A stretch of 64,000 bases of DNA from Neomoorella carbonis (GTDB lineage: Bacteria > Bacillota > DSM-521 > Neomoorellales > Neomoorellaceae), in NCBI RefSeq assembly GCF_045278715.1, contig NZ_CP136420.1, positions 2,108,001 to 2,172,000 on the forward strand. The letters run 5' to 3'. Position numbers and translations under genes: made by a program. Under the pieces are notes generated by a model that did not search any database, was not told where the DNA came from, and worked only from the letters and a program-made list of their open reading frames with translations. Below, one piece after another: positions 50,754 through 59,006 of this stretch (the first letter of the stretch is position 1; every line of letters starts with the position of its first letter).

Positions 50754-52940
50754 CTACACCTTTCTAACGGGAGCGTAGCGGACCATGAGGTGCTTGATAC
50801 CCTTTTCGGGGAAGGCTACGCTGATAACTGTATCCTCGCCTTCGCCACTGATTTTTACAACAACGCCGAGGCCAAAACTATTATGCTGGACTTTATCCCC
50901 CAGTTGCCAGTCATACTGGACCCGGGGAGCCGTCCCGCTCCCGTGCCGGCTCTGCTGGCTGCCGGTCATACCACCACCGGGACTTGCCGGCCCGGCCTGT
51001 CCATCCCTGGCAATTAAATCAGGCGGTATTTCCGCCAGGAAACGGGAAGGAGGGTTGCTCATGGTACTGCCGTAAAGGTTGCGGGTCCAGGCATGGGTCA
51101 GGTAGAGGACTTCTTTCGCCCTAGTCATACCCACATAGCAGAGACGGCGTTCTTCCTCCATTTCCTCCGGGTCCTCCAGGGAGCGAAAGTGGGGGAAAAC
51201 CCCTTCCTCCAGGCCCGCCAGGAAGACCACCGGGAACTCCAGGCCCTTGGCCGTATGCATGGTCATGAAGACCACGGCGTTACCGCCGCTGTAGGTATCG
51301 CTTTCGGCCACCAGAGCCACCTGGGCCAGGAAATCGGCGAGCTCAGTTTTCTCACTACCCTGGTCATAATTCCTGGTGACCGTCAGGAACTCCTTTAAGT
51401 TTTCCAGCCGCGCCTGGGCTTCCGGCGTTTTCTCCGCTTCTAACTCGGCCTGGTAACCGGTTTCCCGCAAAATGGCGGTCACCATAGCCGTTATTGTTAA
51501 GTTTTCCTGCTGCTGGCGCAGGTTATCCAGCAGGGTTATCATTTCCTGGAGGGCCTGCCGTCCTTTAGCGGGAATACCGGGGATGTTCTCCAACTGCTGT
51601 AAAGCCCGGTAAAGGCTTAAACCCCTGCTCGCAGCAAAGGCTTCCAGGCGGGCCAGGGAGGTTTCGCCGATACCCCGCCGCGGGACATTGATAATCCTTA
51701 AGAGGCTCGTGGCGTCATCGGGGTTGGCTATCACCCTTAAGTAGGCCAGGATGTCCTTGATCTCTTTCCGCTGGTAGAATTTCAAGCCGCCGACGATTTC
51801 ATAGGGAATACCCGCCTGGAGGAAGGCCTCTTCCAAAGCCCGCGATTGGGCATGGGTACGGTAGAGAACGGCAAAATCGCTGAAGGGCCGGCTTTCCTGG
51901 GTGTGGCGGCGGTAAATTTCAGCAGCAATATAATTACCTTCATCGCGTTCATCATTGGCGCTGTAAAGGTGCAGCAGTTCCCCTTCCCGACGCCGCGTCC
52001 AGAGCCGTTTTTCCTTGCGGCCCACATTATGCTGGATAACGGCATTGGCCGCCTTGAGGATGGGCTGGGTGGAGCGGTAATTCTCCTCCAGGAGGATTAC
52101 CCGGGCATTGGGAAAATCCTCTTCAAAGGCCAGGATATTGCCGATGTCGGCCCCGCGCCAGCCGTAAATGCCCTGGTCCGGGTCGCCGACGACGCAGAGG
52201 TTTTCACCTTTACCGGCCAGCAGGCGCACCAGGACATACTGGGCATGATTGGTATCCTGGTACTCGTCCACCAGGATATGCTGCCAGCGCTGCTGGTAGT
52301 AACGCAAAATCAGGGGGTTATTCTGCCACAGGGCTACCGTCTGCATGATAAGGTCATCAAAATCCATGGCATTGGCGGCTTTAAGCCGCTCCTGGTAGCG
52401 ACGGTAGATAATGCCCTGCTGCTGTTCTTTTACAGTAGCGCTCCAGCTCAGGTATTGTTCGGGTGTCTGCAAGGAGTTTTTAGCATTGCTGATAACATGG
52501 GCTACCGAGCGGGGCGGGAACTTTTTCTCATCCAGGTTTAGTTCCTTTAAAACCTCGCGAAGGACGGCCTGCTGGTCGTCGGTGTCGTAAATGGTGAAAT
52601 TGGGCCGGTAACCCAAAAGGTGCCCGTCCCGCCTTAAAATGCGCACACAGGCCGAGTGGAAGGTGCTGACCTGGAGGCGCCGGGCCGCGTTACCCACCAG
52701 CCCCTCCAGGCGTTCCTTCATTTCCTGGGCCGCTTTATTGGTAAAGGTCACCGCCAGGATATTTTCCGGCGCCACCCCTTCCTGAATGAGGGAGGCTACC
52801 CGGTAGGTCAAAACCCTGGTTTTGCCGCTTCCGGCACCGGCCAGCACCAGGAGGGGCGCACCGCGGTGCTTTACGGCTTCTTGCTGGGGCTTGTTAAGTA
52901 AAGCCATAAAGTCTGCCAAGATCTTCACACTCCCAAACAT
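50754..52940 (-). CDS. pcrA: ATP-dependent DNA helicase PcrA/UvrD
   Basis: A 728-residue SF1 helicase. Walker A is VLAGAGSGKTRVLTYR; other motifs are FTNKAAQEMKERL, VDEYQDTNHAQYVL, GDPDQGIYGWRGA, NYRSTQPIL, MTMHTAKGLEFPVVF and VGMTRAKE. The C-terminal linker and PcrA RNA polymerase-binding domain (VQYDWQLGDKVQHNSFGLG) are present. I keep ATG 52940; an in-frame TTG at 52919 or ATG at 52907 could be the true start. It is read divergently from the hypothetical gene at 53058. Confidence 0.95.
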   Translation of the reverse strand: MFGSVKILADFMALLNKPQQEAVKHRGAPLLVLAGAGSGKTRVLTYRVASLIQEGVAPENILAVTFTNKAAQEMKERLEGLVGNAARRLQVSTFHSACVRILRRDGHLLGYRPNFTIYDTDDQQAVLREVLKELNLDEKKFPPRSVAHVISNAKNSLQTPEQYLSWSATVKEQQQGIIYRRYQERLKAANAMDFDDLIMQTVALWQNNPLILRYYQQRWQHILVDEYQDTNHAQYVLVRLLAGKGENLCVVGDPDQGIYGWRGADIGNILAFEEDFPNARVILLEENYRSTQPILKAANAVIQHNVGRKEKRLWTRRREGELLHLYSANDERDEGNYIAAEIYRRHTQESRPFSDFAVLYRTHAQSRALEEAFLQAGIPYEIVGGLKFYQRKEIKDILAYLRVIANPDDATSLLRIINVPRRGIGETSLARLEAFAASRGLSLYRALQQLENIPGIPAKGRQALQEMITLLDNLRQQQENLTITAMVTAILRETGYQAELEAEKTPEAQARLENLKEFLTVTRNYDQGSEKTELADFLAQVALVAESDTYSGGNAVVFMTMHTAKGLEFPVVFLAGLEEGVFPHFRSLEDPEEMEEERRLCYVGMTRAKEVLYLTHAWTRNLYGSTMSNPPSRFLAEIPPDLIARDGQAGPASPGGGMTGSQQSRHGSGTAPRVQYDWQLGDKVQHNSFGLGVVVKISGEGEDTVISVAFPEKGIKHLMVRYAPVRKV

Positions 52941-53057
52941 AACTTATATTCGCCCCCATAGATAAAAAACCTGCTACGTGGTTCTTTTCTTTCTCTCCAT
53001 CCAGGGAAGGGTTGCATATAATGCAGCAGAGAATAAAGTATATGTGAGGTGAACAAA

Positions 53058-53636
53058 TTGTTTATAAGGGACGCCGATAAGCAAATAATCCGCCTGAAGG
53101 CTCCCCAGCAAGAGAAAGGCATTGCGGCTGCCCTGACCGTCCTGGAAGATAATTACCAGGAAGGCGAGAAAAATACCAGCGTCTCCAGTCAGCTGGCAGG
53201 CAGTACTCCTGCACCCGCAGAAGAAGAGCCGCCCTGCCCAACACCAGGCCAGGACCATAACCAGCCCCTGACCCTGGCCGCCCACAGTCAGGCCCTCTTC
53301 CGGGAAGCTATTTTAAACGGCACCGTTAATCAGGTGCTGGACGAGTTGCGGGTATGGATCGAAAAAATCCGGGCTTTCTTGCTGTATGCCGATACCGGTA
53401 TCGAGACGGCCGGTAATATTGTTAACATTGCCAAAGGCACCCTGGAAAAGGAACTGGGCCTGTCCCCGGCCGCCGCTACCACCGGCCCCGTAACTATGCA
53501 GCTGCCGACCTCATCCTTACAATTAGTGTGGAACCTCATCCGCACCCCGGAATTCCAGCAATTTACCGGCCGGATGCTGGCCCAGATCCTCAAAATGGGC
53601 CTCACCCCGCCCCCGCAAGGAGAAAGCTCTGGCTAG
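53058..53636 (+). CDS. Hypothetical protein
   Basis: A 192-residue protein starting at TTG 53058 with GTGAGGTGA upstream. The first half is variable and polar with a proline-rich stretch; the second half is helical and better ordered (LNGTVNQVLDELRVWIEKI, LVWNLIRTPEFQQFTGRMLA). No family is recognised. It is divergent from pcrA and ends inside a strong palindromic terminator. Confidence 0.7.
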   Translation: MFIRDADKQIIRLKAPQQEKGIAAALTVLEDNYQEGEKNTSVSSQLAGSTPAPAEEEPPCPTPGQDHNQPLTLAAHSQALFREAILNGTVNQVLDELRVWIEKIRAFLLYADTGIETAGNIVNIAKGTLEKELGLSPAAATTGPVTMQLPTSSLQLVWNLIRTPEFQQFTGRMLAQILKMGLTPPPQGESSG

Positions 53637-53657
53637 AGCCAGAGCTTTCTCCTTTGA
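53619..53657 (+). terminator. Palindromic terminator overlapping the hypothetical gene stop
   Basis: A 34-base near-perfect palindrome, arms of 16 bases (GGAGAAAGCTCTGGCT and AGCCAGAGCTTTCTCC), spans the stop codon of the hypothetical gene and is followed by TTT. Confidence 0.75.
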
Positions 53658-53756
53658 CAAAAGGCCCTACGCGGGCCGGTGATATTTTGGTCGCCAGACT
53701 TAGGATCTGGTGAGATTATACCTTGCCTCTTCTAATATAAATAGTCCTCCTCCGGC

Positions 53757-54980
53757 CTACCAGTCCAGCAGGCGCTTTTCTCCTTCCAGGGCGCGGATGT
53801 CCGTCACGTCCTGGGTGACCTCCACCACGCCCCGGTAGCGGCCCTCAGCGTCGCGCACGGCGAAATAACGAATATGAATGAAGCGGCCGTTCATGGTGAG
53901 CCAGAATTCAGCCTCATTCCTGGTACCGTCGCGGAATTCGGCCAGAATCTTCTCCACCACATGAACGCTGGCCGGGGGGTGGCAGTTCTGCACTTTACGG
54001 CCGATGATAGCCGGGCTGCGGGTAAAAATGCGGTGCTTACCGGCGGAATAATAGCGGACGTTGTCATTCTCGTCAACAAAGGTGATATCTACAGGCAAAT
54101 GGGTTAAAAGGAGGTTCACCTGTTCCGGGGTCAACCTGCCGGTAGCTAACTCGATTGCCCCTGCCGGGCCTTCTTTTTCCTGCGCATCCGGGGCGGTCCC
54201 GGCCGCCTGGCGCGGCCGCCATTCGTTCCCGGGAGAAACCAGGGCGTAGCCTATTTCCTCTTCACCCCGGCGTACCTCCACCCAGTCGGAGGGTGTAAGT
54301 TTTTCCATGGCCATGGGAAAGAGGATGCTTTCTTCCTTATTAATCATTTCCACTATAGCCGTGAGCAGTTCGTTTCCCTGGTTGATAACAGTAGCCAGAT
54401 CATCTTCATCCACGGCACGGGTTACCTTTTTCAACATAGCCCGGATGTCGTCGTGGAGCTGCCACATGACCTTGGGCGGGCCGTATACTCCCCGCCGTTC
54501 CAGCAGCGGAAACAGCTGGTGCTCCTTGCGGAGGTAATGTTTGTCGATTTCCGCCAGGCGGGCCAGCTCTTTTTTAATTTCTTCCTTCCGCCGCCGGAAA
54601 ACTTCCCGGCCTTCCTTATCTGCCGCCTTAATTTCCCCCAGGAGCTTCTTCAGGGCCTCCACCACGCCGCGTATGGCTTCGTTCTCCAGGCGGAAGGTGT
54701 GGACGGGGTGGCCGGGCGGGGTGGGTTCAACCTGCTGTTCGGCCAGGGATTCTTTAAACAGGGCGACGTGAACATCGCATAAGCGCTTGATCTCCTCTTC
54801 CGGCATGCCCTCGGCAATAAGCCGGCTTTCCATAGCCGCGATTTCACCCGGGCTGACGTTACGAATCAGCCTAGCAAAGCGTTGTTTCAGCTCTTCCAGG
54901 TCCTTACCGGCATGTAAATCCCGGATAATCCCCTTTAAAATTTCCTGGCGCTCTTCCCGGGCATCCAGCAGTTCACTCAC
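53757..54980 (-). CDS. DUF438 / hemerythrin / PAS domain protein
   Basis: A 407-residue cytosolic protein in three parts. The N-terminal DUF438 domain has LDAREERQEILKGIIRDLH. The middle is a hemerythrin HHE domain with paired His: HTFRLENEA, HYLRKEHQLFPLLE and WQLHDDIRAM, then EESILFPMAMEKL. The C-terminus is a PAS domain (VDITFVDENDNVRYYSAGKH, EVTQDVTDIRALEG). The family is linked to redox or NO sensing. I choose GTG 54980, 8 bases after AAAAGGAG; the ATG at 54986 is too close to it. Confidence 0.88.
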   Translation of the reverse strand: MSELLDAREERQEILKGIIRDLHAGKDLEELKQRFARLIRNVSPGEIAAMESRLIAEGMPEEEIKRLCDVHVALFKESLAEQQVEPTPPGHPVHTFRLENEAIRGVVEALKKLLGEIKAADKEGREVFRRRKEEIKKELARLAEIDKHYLRKEHQLFPLLERRGVYGPPKVMWQLHDDIRAMLKKVTRAVDEDDLATVINQGNELLTAIVEMINKEESILFPMAMEKLTPSDWVEVRRGEEEIGYALVSPGNEWRPRQAAGTAPDAQEKEGPAGAIELATGRLTPEQVNLLLTHLPVDITFVDENDNVRYYSAGKHRIFTRSPAIIGRKVQNCHPPASVHVVEKILAEFRDGTRNEAEFWLTMNGRFIHIRYFAVRDAEGRYRGVVEVTQDVTDIRALEGEKRLLDW

Positions 54981-55184
54981 GACCATTTCTCCTTTTCGCT
55001 TATTTACTAAAATGTTTCCCTGGCCAAAGTCCGGGTTATGCATCTTTGCACTCAAAAAAACCTCTTTACTTGCACGCCAGGGCCGGCGCCGGGCACTGTT
55101 GGCACTATTTTGTTATTTTATTCCTTCCTTCCCGGTGGTATAATAAACCAGTAAAAATCTCACAACAAAGTAGAGGTGAAGGAA

Positions 55185-55532
55185 ATGGAGCCGGATAAGA
55201 AACAGGCTGACAGCAGGCCCCTAGAAGCCCGGGCGGCCGTTTTAAGCGAGCTGGTCGGTTACCAGGAGGGCTCTATCGTCAGCCGGACGATTATTGATAA
55301 AAAGACAGGTACGGTAACCCTCTTCGCCTTCGCTGCCGGCCAGGGCCTGAGCGAGCACACGGCGCCCTACGACGCCCTGGTGCACGTACTGGACGGGGAA
55401 GTGGAAATTACCATCGCCGGCAAGCCTCTCCATGTAAAGACGGGGGAGGCCGTAATCATGCCCGCCAACCAGCCCCACGCCCTGCGGGCGCTAACAAATT
55501 TCAAGATGGTCCTGACCATGATCCGGTCCTGA
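55185..55532 (+). CDS. Cupin-domain protein
   Basis: A 115-residue single cupin. The cupin 1 motif is HTAPYDALVHVLDGEVEIT and the cupin 2 motif is AVIMPANQPHALRAL. It may bind a metal. ATG 55185 follows AGAGGTGAAGG. An extended -10 element (TGGTATAAT) lies 45 bases upstream. It is divergent from the DUF438 gene and may be regulated with it, but no function is known. Confidence 0.9.
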   Translation: MEPDKKQADSRPLEARAAVLSELVGYQEGSIVSRTIIDKKTGTVTLFAFAAGQGLSEHTAPYDALVHVLDGEVEITIAGKPLHVKTGEAVIMPANQPHALRALTNFKMVLTMIRS

Positions 55533-55544
55533 GAGAACCATGTA

Positions 55545-55584
55545 AAAAATTCCGCCATAATGACCCCCAGGGTCATTATGGCGG
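55545..55584 (-). terminator. Minus-strand-facing terminator
   Basis: CCGCCATAATGACCC/GGGTCATTATGGCGG (55552-55584) with a T-rich tail (TTTTTT) only on the minus strand. No minus-strand gene ends here; it may be a bidirectional terminator for the cupin gene or a relic. Confidence 0.45.
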
Positions 55585-55638
55585 CTCGCCGTGGTATAAT
55601 CCTCATATACCTTACTATCTATGCGGGTCGGAGTAAAG

Positions 55639-56061
55639 ATGCAGGAGAAAAAATTTTTATCAACGCTTAAACCTATATTTGCCTCTTTACCGGATGTCGT
55701 TGCCGTATATTTATTTGGCTCATATTTAAACGAGCCTGAGCGGGCGCGGGATGTGGACCTGGCAATTCTTCTCAAAACAACGGAAAGTAGGATAACATAC
55801 TACTATATGCATCTTTATTCAAAGCTGGGAGAAATTTTTTCGCCTCTTGAAGTGGATCTGCTCTTTTTAAATTGCGCGCCCGTGCCTATAGCTTTTGAAG
55901 TGATTAATACCGGCGAGGTTATTTATTGTACTGATGAGGAGCGCCGGACAGACTTTGAATACGTTATTTCCGGTTTATATCTTGACTATAATTACCATCT
56001 ACACCAGGGCAGGCGGGAATTATATGAAGCAATAAGGGAGGCTTCATCCCTTGTTCAATGA
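55639..56061 (+). CDS. MNT-type minimal nucleotidyltransferase (MntA-like antitoxin)
   Basis: A 140-residue MntA-like nucleotidyltransferase. The polymerase-beta core is VYLFGSYLNEPERARDVDLAI (GS..DVD). Such proteins AMPylate the paired HEPN toxin HepT and act as its antitoxin. I choose ATG 55639, 5 bases after GGAG, over the ATG at 55621. The frame overlaps the HepT-like remnant by 11 bases, the usual MntA-HepT arrangement. The antitoxin appears intact. Confidence 0.85.
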   Translation: MQEKKFLSTLKPIFASLPDVVAVYLFGSYLNEPERARDVDLAILLKTTESRITYYYMHLYSKLGEIFSPLEVDLLFLNCAPVPIAFEVINTGEVIYCTDEERRTDFEYVISGLYLDYNYHLHQGRRELYEAIREASSLVQ

Positions 56062-56227
56062 GGAACTAATAGCCGCAAGGCTGGATATTATTCATAGCGC
56101 TATAAGAAGGTTGCAGCTCCTGGCACGCATGCCACGGGAACAATTCCTGCAAGATGACCTGCAAAACCGCCTGGGGGACTTTACGCTGTTCTGTCAACAT
56201 ATTGTGAATTACCTGGAGAGGCGCTAA
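56051..56227 (+). pseudogene. HEPN toxin HepT remnant, internal deletion
   Basis: A 58-residue frame from TTG 56051 behind GGGAGG. It starts like HepT/DUF86 (FNEELIAARLDIIHSAIRRL) and ends like its C-terminus (NRLGDFTLFCQHIVNYLERR). The middle of about 80 residues, including the RX4-6H catalytic motif of HEPN RNases, is missing without a frameshift. Full-length relatives are about 140 residues. The toxin is therefore predicted inactive. Confidence 0.75.
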
Positions 56228-56363
56228 CAAACCCGAACCTTATCGGAACCCAGCGATAGGAGCGCCTGTTTACCGCCCTATTCTATAGTTCCAAGGCATT
56301 AGCGTTGCCAAAAAGAATAGTCCCTTCATCTCTCTATGTTCCATTACCCCTCGTAGCTAGAAC

Positions 56364-56534
56364 TTATAAAATGTTATCCAATGCAGGCTGGTTAAGCGAT
56401 ATTTCCCAGTCGTCAAAGCTGCCAATGTAATCGCCAGCATATTTTTGCTGGACCAAAATCCAAACCTGGAGAGCTGATAATACGTCTTCGAAAAATGGAG
56501 AGAGTAATAAAGGCCTTGAGTCCCGATGCGTTTG
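56364..56534 (-). pseudogene. 3' fragment of an unrecognised gene
   Basis: A 56-codon open frame without a start, bounded by TGA upstream and TAA at 56364. Its coding-like composition and ending (ISLNQPALDNIL) suggest a real gene tail truncated by the adjacent IS21 remnant. No family recognised. Confidence 0.4.
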
Positions 56535-56539
56535 TCAAT

Positions 56540-56668
56540 ACAAAAGTGATCTTACTATGGCAAAGTAAATATATGAGTCACTTGTGATAAATTAAAAGTG
56601 ATCCACTCTAGGTGGAAACGCTGAGAATAAAGGATGCTCCCTGCCCCTTCCCCAGGGAAGGAGCAGGG
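56540..56668 (-). mobile_element. IS21-family end, degenerate
   Basis: Two copies of GATCACTTTT within about 50 bases on the minus strand, lying 3' of the IstB remnant, resemble the repeated terminal sequences of IS21-family elements. Confidence 0.45.
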
Positions 56669-56938
56669 AAGGCAAACAACGAACATAGCTTTATGGCGCT
56701 GTTTCAGGCTATAGGATTCGGCGTTCATATTCAAGATGTGGGACTTAAAGGTAACCCGGTCTACCAGGGCTGCCGCCAATATGCGGTCGCCGAAGATTTC
56801 CTCCCATTTATAGAAGTCAAGGTTAGTGTTAATTATTACACTGTCACACTCATTTCTTTCAGAGATAACTTGAAAGAGAAATTCTGCCCCCTGACGGGGA
56901 AGGGAGATATAAGAGATAGCTCGTCTACGATTAACAGG
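56669..56938 (-). pseudogene. IstB (IS21 family ATP-binding helper) fragment
   Basis: About 90 codons of an IstB protein: LPRQGAEFLFQVISERNECD, INTNLDFYKWEEIFGDRILA, ALVDRVTFKSHILNMNAESY. The upstream part (VDEL) is in another frame, showing a frameshift, and the start and P-loop are missing. It belongs to an IS21 relic cut by the older IS66 remnant. Confidence 0.8.
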
Positions 56939-56954
56939 TTAACCCAGGAGAGTT

Positions 56955-57348
56955 CTTTCGGCCCAAAAGTTCCTTTGGCCAGGCCATTTACTATTGCCTG
57001 GGTCAGTGGGATAAACTCGTAGCATTTCTAGCAAGACGGGCGTCTGGAACTCTACAACAACCGCAGCGAACGCTCCTTCAGTTGTTTTCCAATACTCCAC
57101 GGGTGCTAAAGCCAGCGCCATTACCTAAAGCATCACAGAAACGGTCAAAGAAAATAGGTTAAAATCCCTTCCACTATCTCATTCACCTCTTTGAAAAACT
57201 TCCTAACCTAGACCTCCAGGTTAGCCACAAAAATGCCCTGGCTCAACTCCTGCCGTGGTCGGAAACTTTGCCTCCTATTTGCCGGAAGAATAATTAAGCT
57301 TGTTTTAGTCCCCACCTCGGAGATAGATGGGGGTTATTTTACGCTTAC
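56955..57348 (+). mobile_element. Degenerate IS66 remnant (3' end of tnpC)
   Basis: This stretch aligns with 60225-60632 of the intact IS66 element: AAAGTTCCTTTGGCCAGGCC against AAAGCTCCTTTGGGCAGGCG and so on, with many substitutions, a short deletion and stop codons. Its right end retains the GTTATTTTACGCTTAC terminal sequence at 57348. It is an older copy. Confidence 0.82.
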
Positions 57349-57350
57349 CT

Positions 57351-57473
57351 ATGTTCTCATTACTCAAGTCGCGGATGGACCATAAAGGTGTCTATCGGAA
57401 AATAGTAAGGGAGGTACTGGTTGGTGAAGCTGATTATCTGAACGACGTAACTTATGACCCTTTAGTTCTCTAA
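57351..57473 (+). pseudogene. 3' fragment of an unrecognised gene
   Basis: Forty codons (MFSLLKSRMDHKGVYRKIVR at the start, ending YDPLVL) directly abut the old IS66 right end. It reads like the C-terminus of a truncated protein. No family recognised. Bases 57474-57596 hold nothing I can identify. Confidence 0.35.
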
Positions 57474-57596
57474 GCTGTTTAATACTAGTAATATGTGAAT
57501 GGGGATTACTACCCCTACTATGGTTGTATATACCATTAATGTGATATATTACATCAATCAACTACCTCATAGTGCTTTGCAATAGGTTAAAGATTT

Positions 57597-58155
57597 TTAT
57601 GCAACGCTAGTGGCTCTCTCGATTTGTGATATGAGATTCTTATATGGCTCGTAATTTAATGCAGGCCTGGGATCAAAGTCTATATATAGTTCAATGAAAC
57701 CTTCACCATATTGCCTTGCACTTCTTGCCTCAAGTAGCCTGGTAATAATCCGCTTCTGGGAGATGAATTTGTTCAATGCTCGAATGACCACATCTTCCGC
57801 GGCATTAGGTGCTTTTATTGCCCTGTTAGCTCTCATGAGGGTATTTGCTCCCGAAATTAGTGCATCCTCTGGTGAAAAGTCACTCCAAACAGCATATTCA
57901 AGAAAAGAGCGAATAGGTGAAGGCCTCCCCCAATCAACAATAACTTCATCCCCAACCTGAGGGCCATCAAAGGCTCCTATTCTGCCGACTACTTCGTGAT
58001 CAATATGTTCCCGGTACCTGTTGGGAATTACAAGTCTTGTTGCTTGAATTCTTCTAAGATACTTTAGCGTCTGCGCGAAAGTCCCTTCTCCCCCCCACGG
58101 TAAGAGCCAGCCCATGTAGGGTGATATGCTAAAATCAGGATAGTCAAGCCTTATC
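57597..58155 (-). pseudogene. PIG-L/LmbE-type deacetylase, C-terminal part (disrupted by IS66)
   Basis: The 3' part of a PIG-L family N-acetyl-sugar deacetylase, with the metal motif RYREHIDHEVV and YGEGFIELYIDFDP at the end. It joins in frame with the 5' part at 60633-60937 if the IS66 element and one copy of the 8-bp duplication are removed, giving a 287-residue protein (864 bases). Alone it lacks the PHDDD motif. Confidence 0.88.
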
Positions 58156-58163
58156 ACATTTTC
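58156..58163. repeat. Left target site duplication of IS66
   Basis: ACATTTTC, identical to 60633-60640. Eight-bp duplications are standard for IS66. Confidence 0.92.
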
Positions 58164-58249
58164 GTAAGCGTCAAACCCAACCCACCTAGCACCAAAGCAA
58201 CATTTATAGGATAATCTCCCTCAAGAACATCAATGGAGGGGGATTTTTT

Positions 58250-58576
58250 ATGACCAAAGCCGAACGGCAAGCACTATGGGAAACCCGGATAGCTGAATAC
58301 AAGAAGAGTGGGCAGAGCGTAAAAGAATGGTGCTCCTCCCATGAGGACGTTAACCCCAAGCAATTATGGTACTGGCTGCGGAAGTATAAAAACCAGGATG
58401 CGGTTTCCCCGGGAAACTCAAACCGGTGGTTGCCGGTAAAAATAACCGAGCAGGCTTCTATAGAACAGGGCCACGCTTTACTGGTTAATGTAGGACCGGT
58501 CAGCATCGAAGTAAAGCCCGGCTTTGATCCCGCCTTGCTTTCTCAGGTGGTTAAGGCGCTGGTGGCTTTATGCTAA
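58250..58576 (+). CDS. tnpA: IS66 TnpA-like protein
   Basis: A 108-residue IS66 accessory protein, with the N-terminal helix-turn-helix TKAERQALWETRIAEYKKSG and WCSSHEDVNPKQLWYWLRKY. It is required for IS66 transposition. ATG 58250 follows GGAGGGGG. It overlaps tnpB by 7 bases. Confidence 0.93.
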   Translation: MTKAERQALWETRIAEYKKSGQSVKEWCSSHEDVNPKQLWYWLRKYKNQDAVSPGNSNRWLPVKITEQASIEQGHALLVNVGPVSIEVKPGFDPALLSQVVKALVALC

Positions 58577-58926
58577 ACGAAACAGGCATCGACCGGGTTT
58601 ATCTCGCCTGCGGTGCAACGGATCTGCGCAAGTCCATTGACGGCCTGGCGGTGCTGGTCAAGGAAGGGTTTGAACTGGACCCCTTCTCTTCTTGCCTTTT
58701 CGTTTTCTGTAACCGCAATAGGGATAAACTAAAGATCCTCCACTGGGAGCACAACGGTTTCTGGCTTTATTACCGCCGGCTGGAGAAGGGCAAATTCCTA
58801 TGGCCTCAAGATACCACTTCGGCAACCATCACCATAAGCCGTCGGGAGCTGCGCTGGCTGCTTGACGGCCTCCCCTTAAAACAGCCCCAAGCCCATCCCG
58901 AGGTAAAAGCGCGCACCATCTTGTAA
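58570..58926 (+). CDS. tnpB: IS66 TnpB (Orf2) protein
   Basis: A 118-residue IS66 Orf2 family protein: GIDRVYLACGATDLRKSIDG, FVFCNRNRDKLKILHWEHNG and the late RRELRWLLDGL. It starts at ATG 58570 inside the tnpA end. Role in transposition is known genetically, not biochemically. Confidence 0.95.
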   Translation: MLNETGIDRVYLACGATDLRKSIDGLAVLVKEGFELDPFSSCLFVFCNRNRDKLKILHWEHNGFWLYYRRLEKGKFLWPQDTTSATITISRRELRWLLDGLPLKQPQAHPEVKARTIL

Positions 58927-59006
58927 TATAAAGTACCAGAAAGAAATATTTTCTGTTTATGGTTGATTCTAGAGGAATTCGAAGCGATTCGTCGAATCAT
59001 TAATGC

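Noticed and set aside
53694..53710. CCAGACTTAGGATCTGG resembles the anticodon arm of tRNA-Leu(UAG).
   Set aside because: The rest of the tRNA is missing: no matching T-arm, no acceptor stem. It is a chance match or a very degraded fragment.
58187..58250. Region just before tnpA first considered as the left end of the IS66 element.
   Set aside because: The true left end is GTAAGCG at 58164, because it matches the right end and gives the exact 8-bp duplication.
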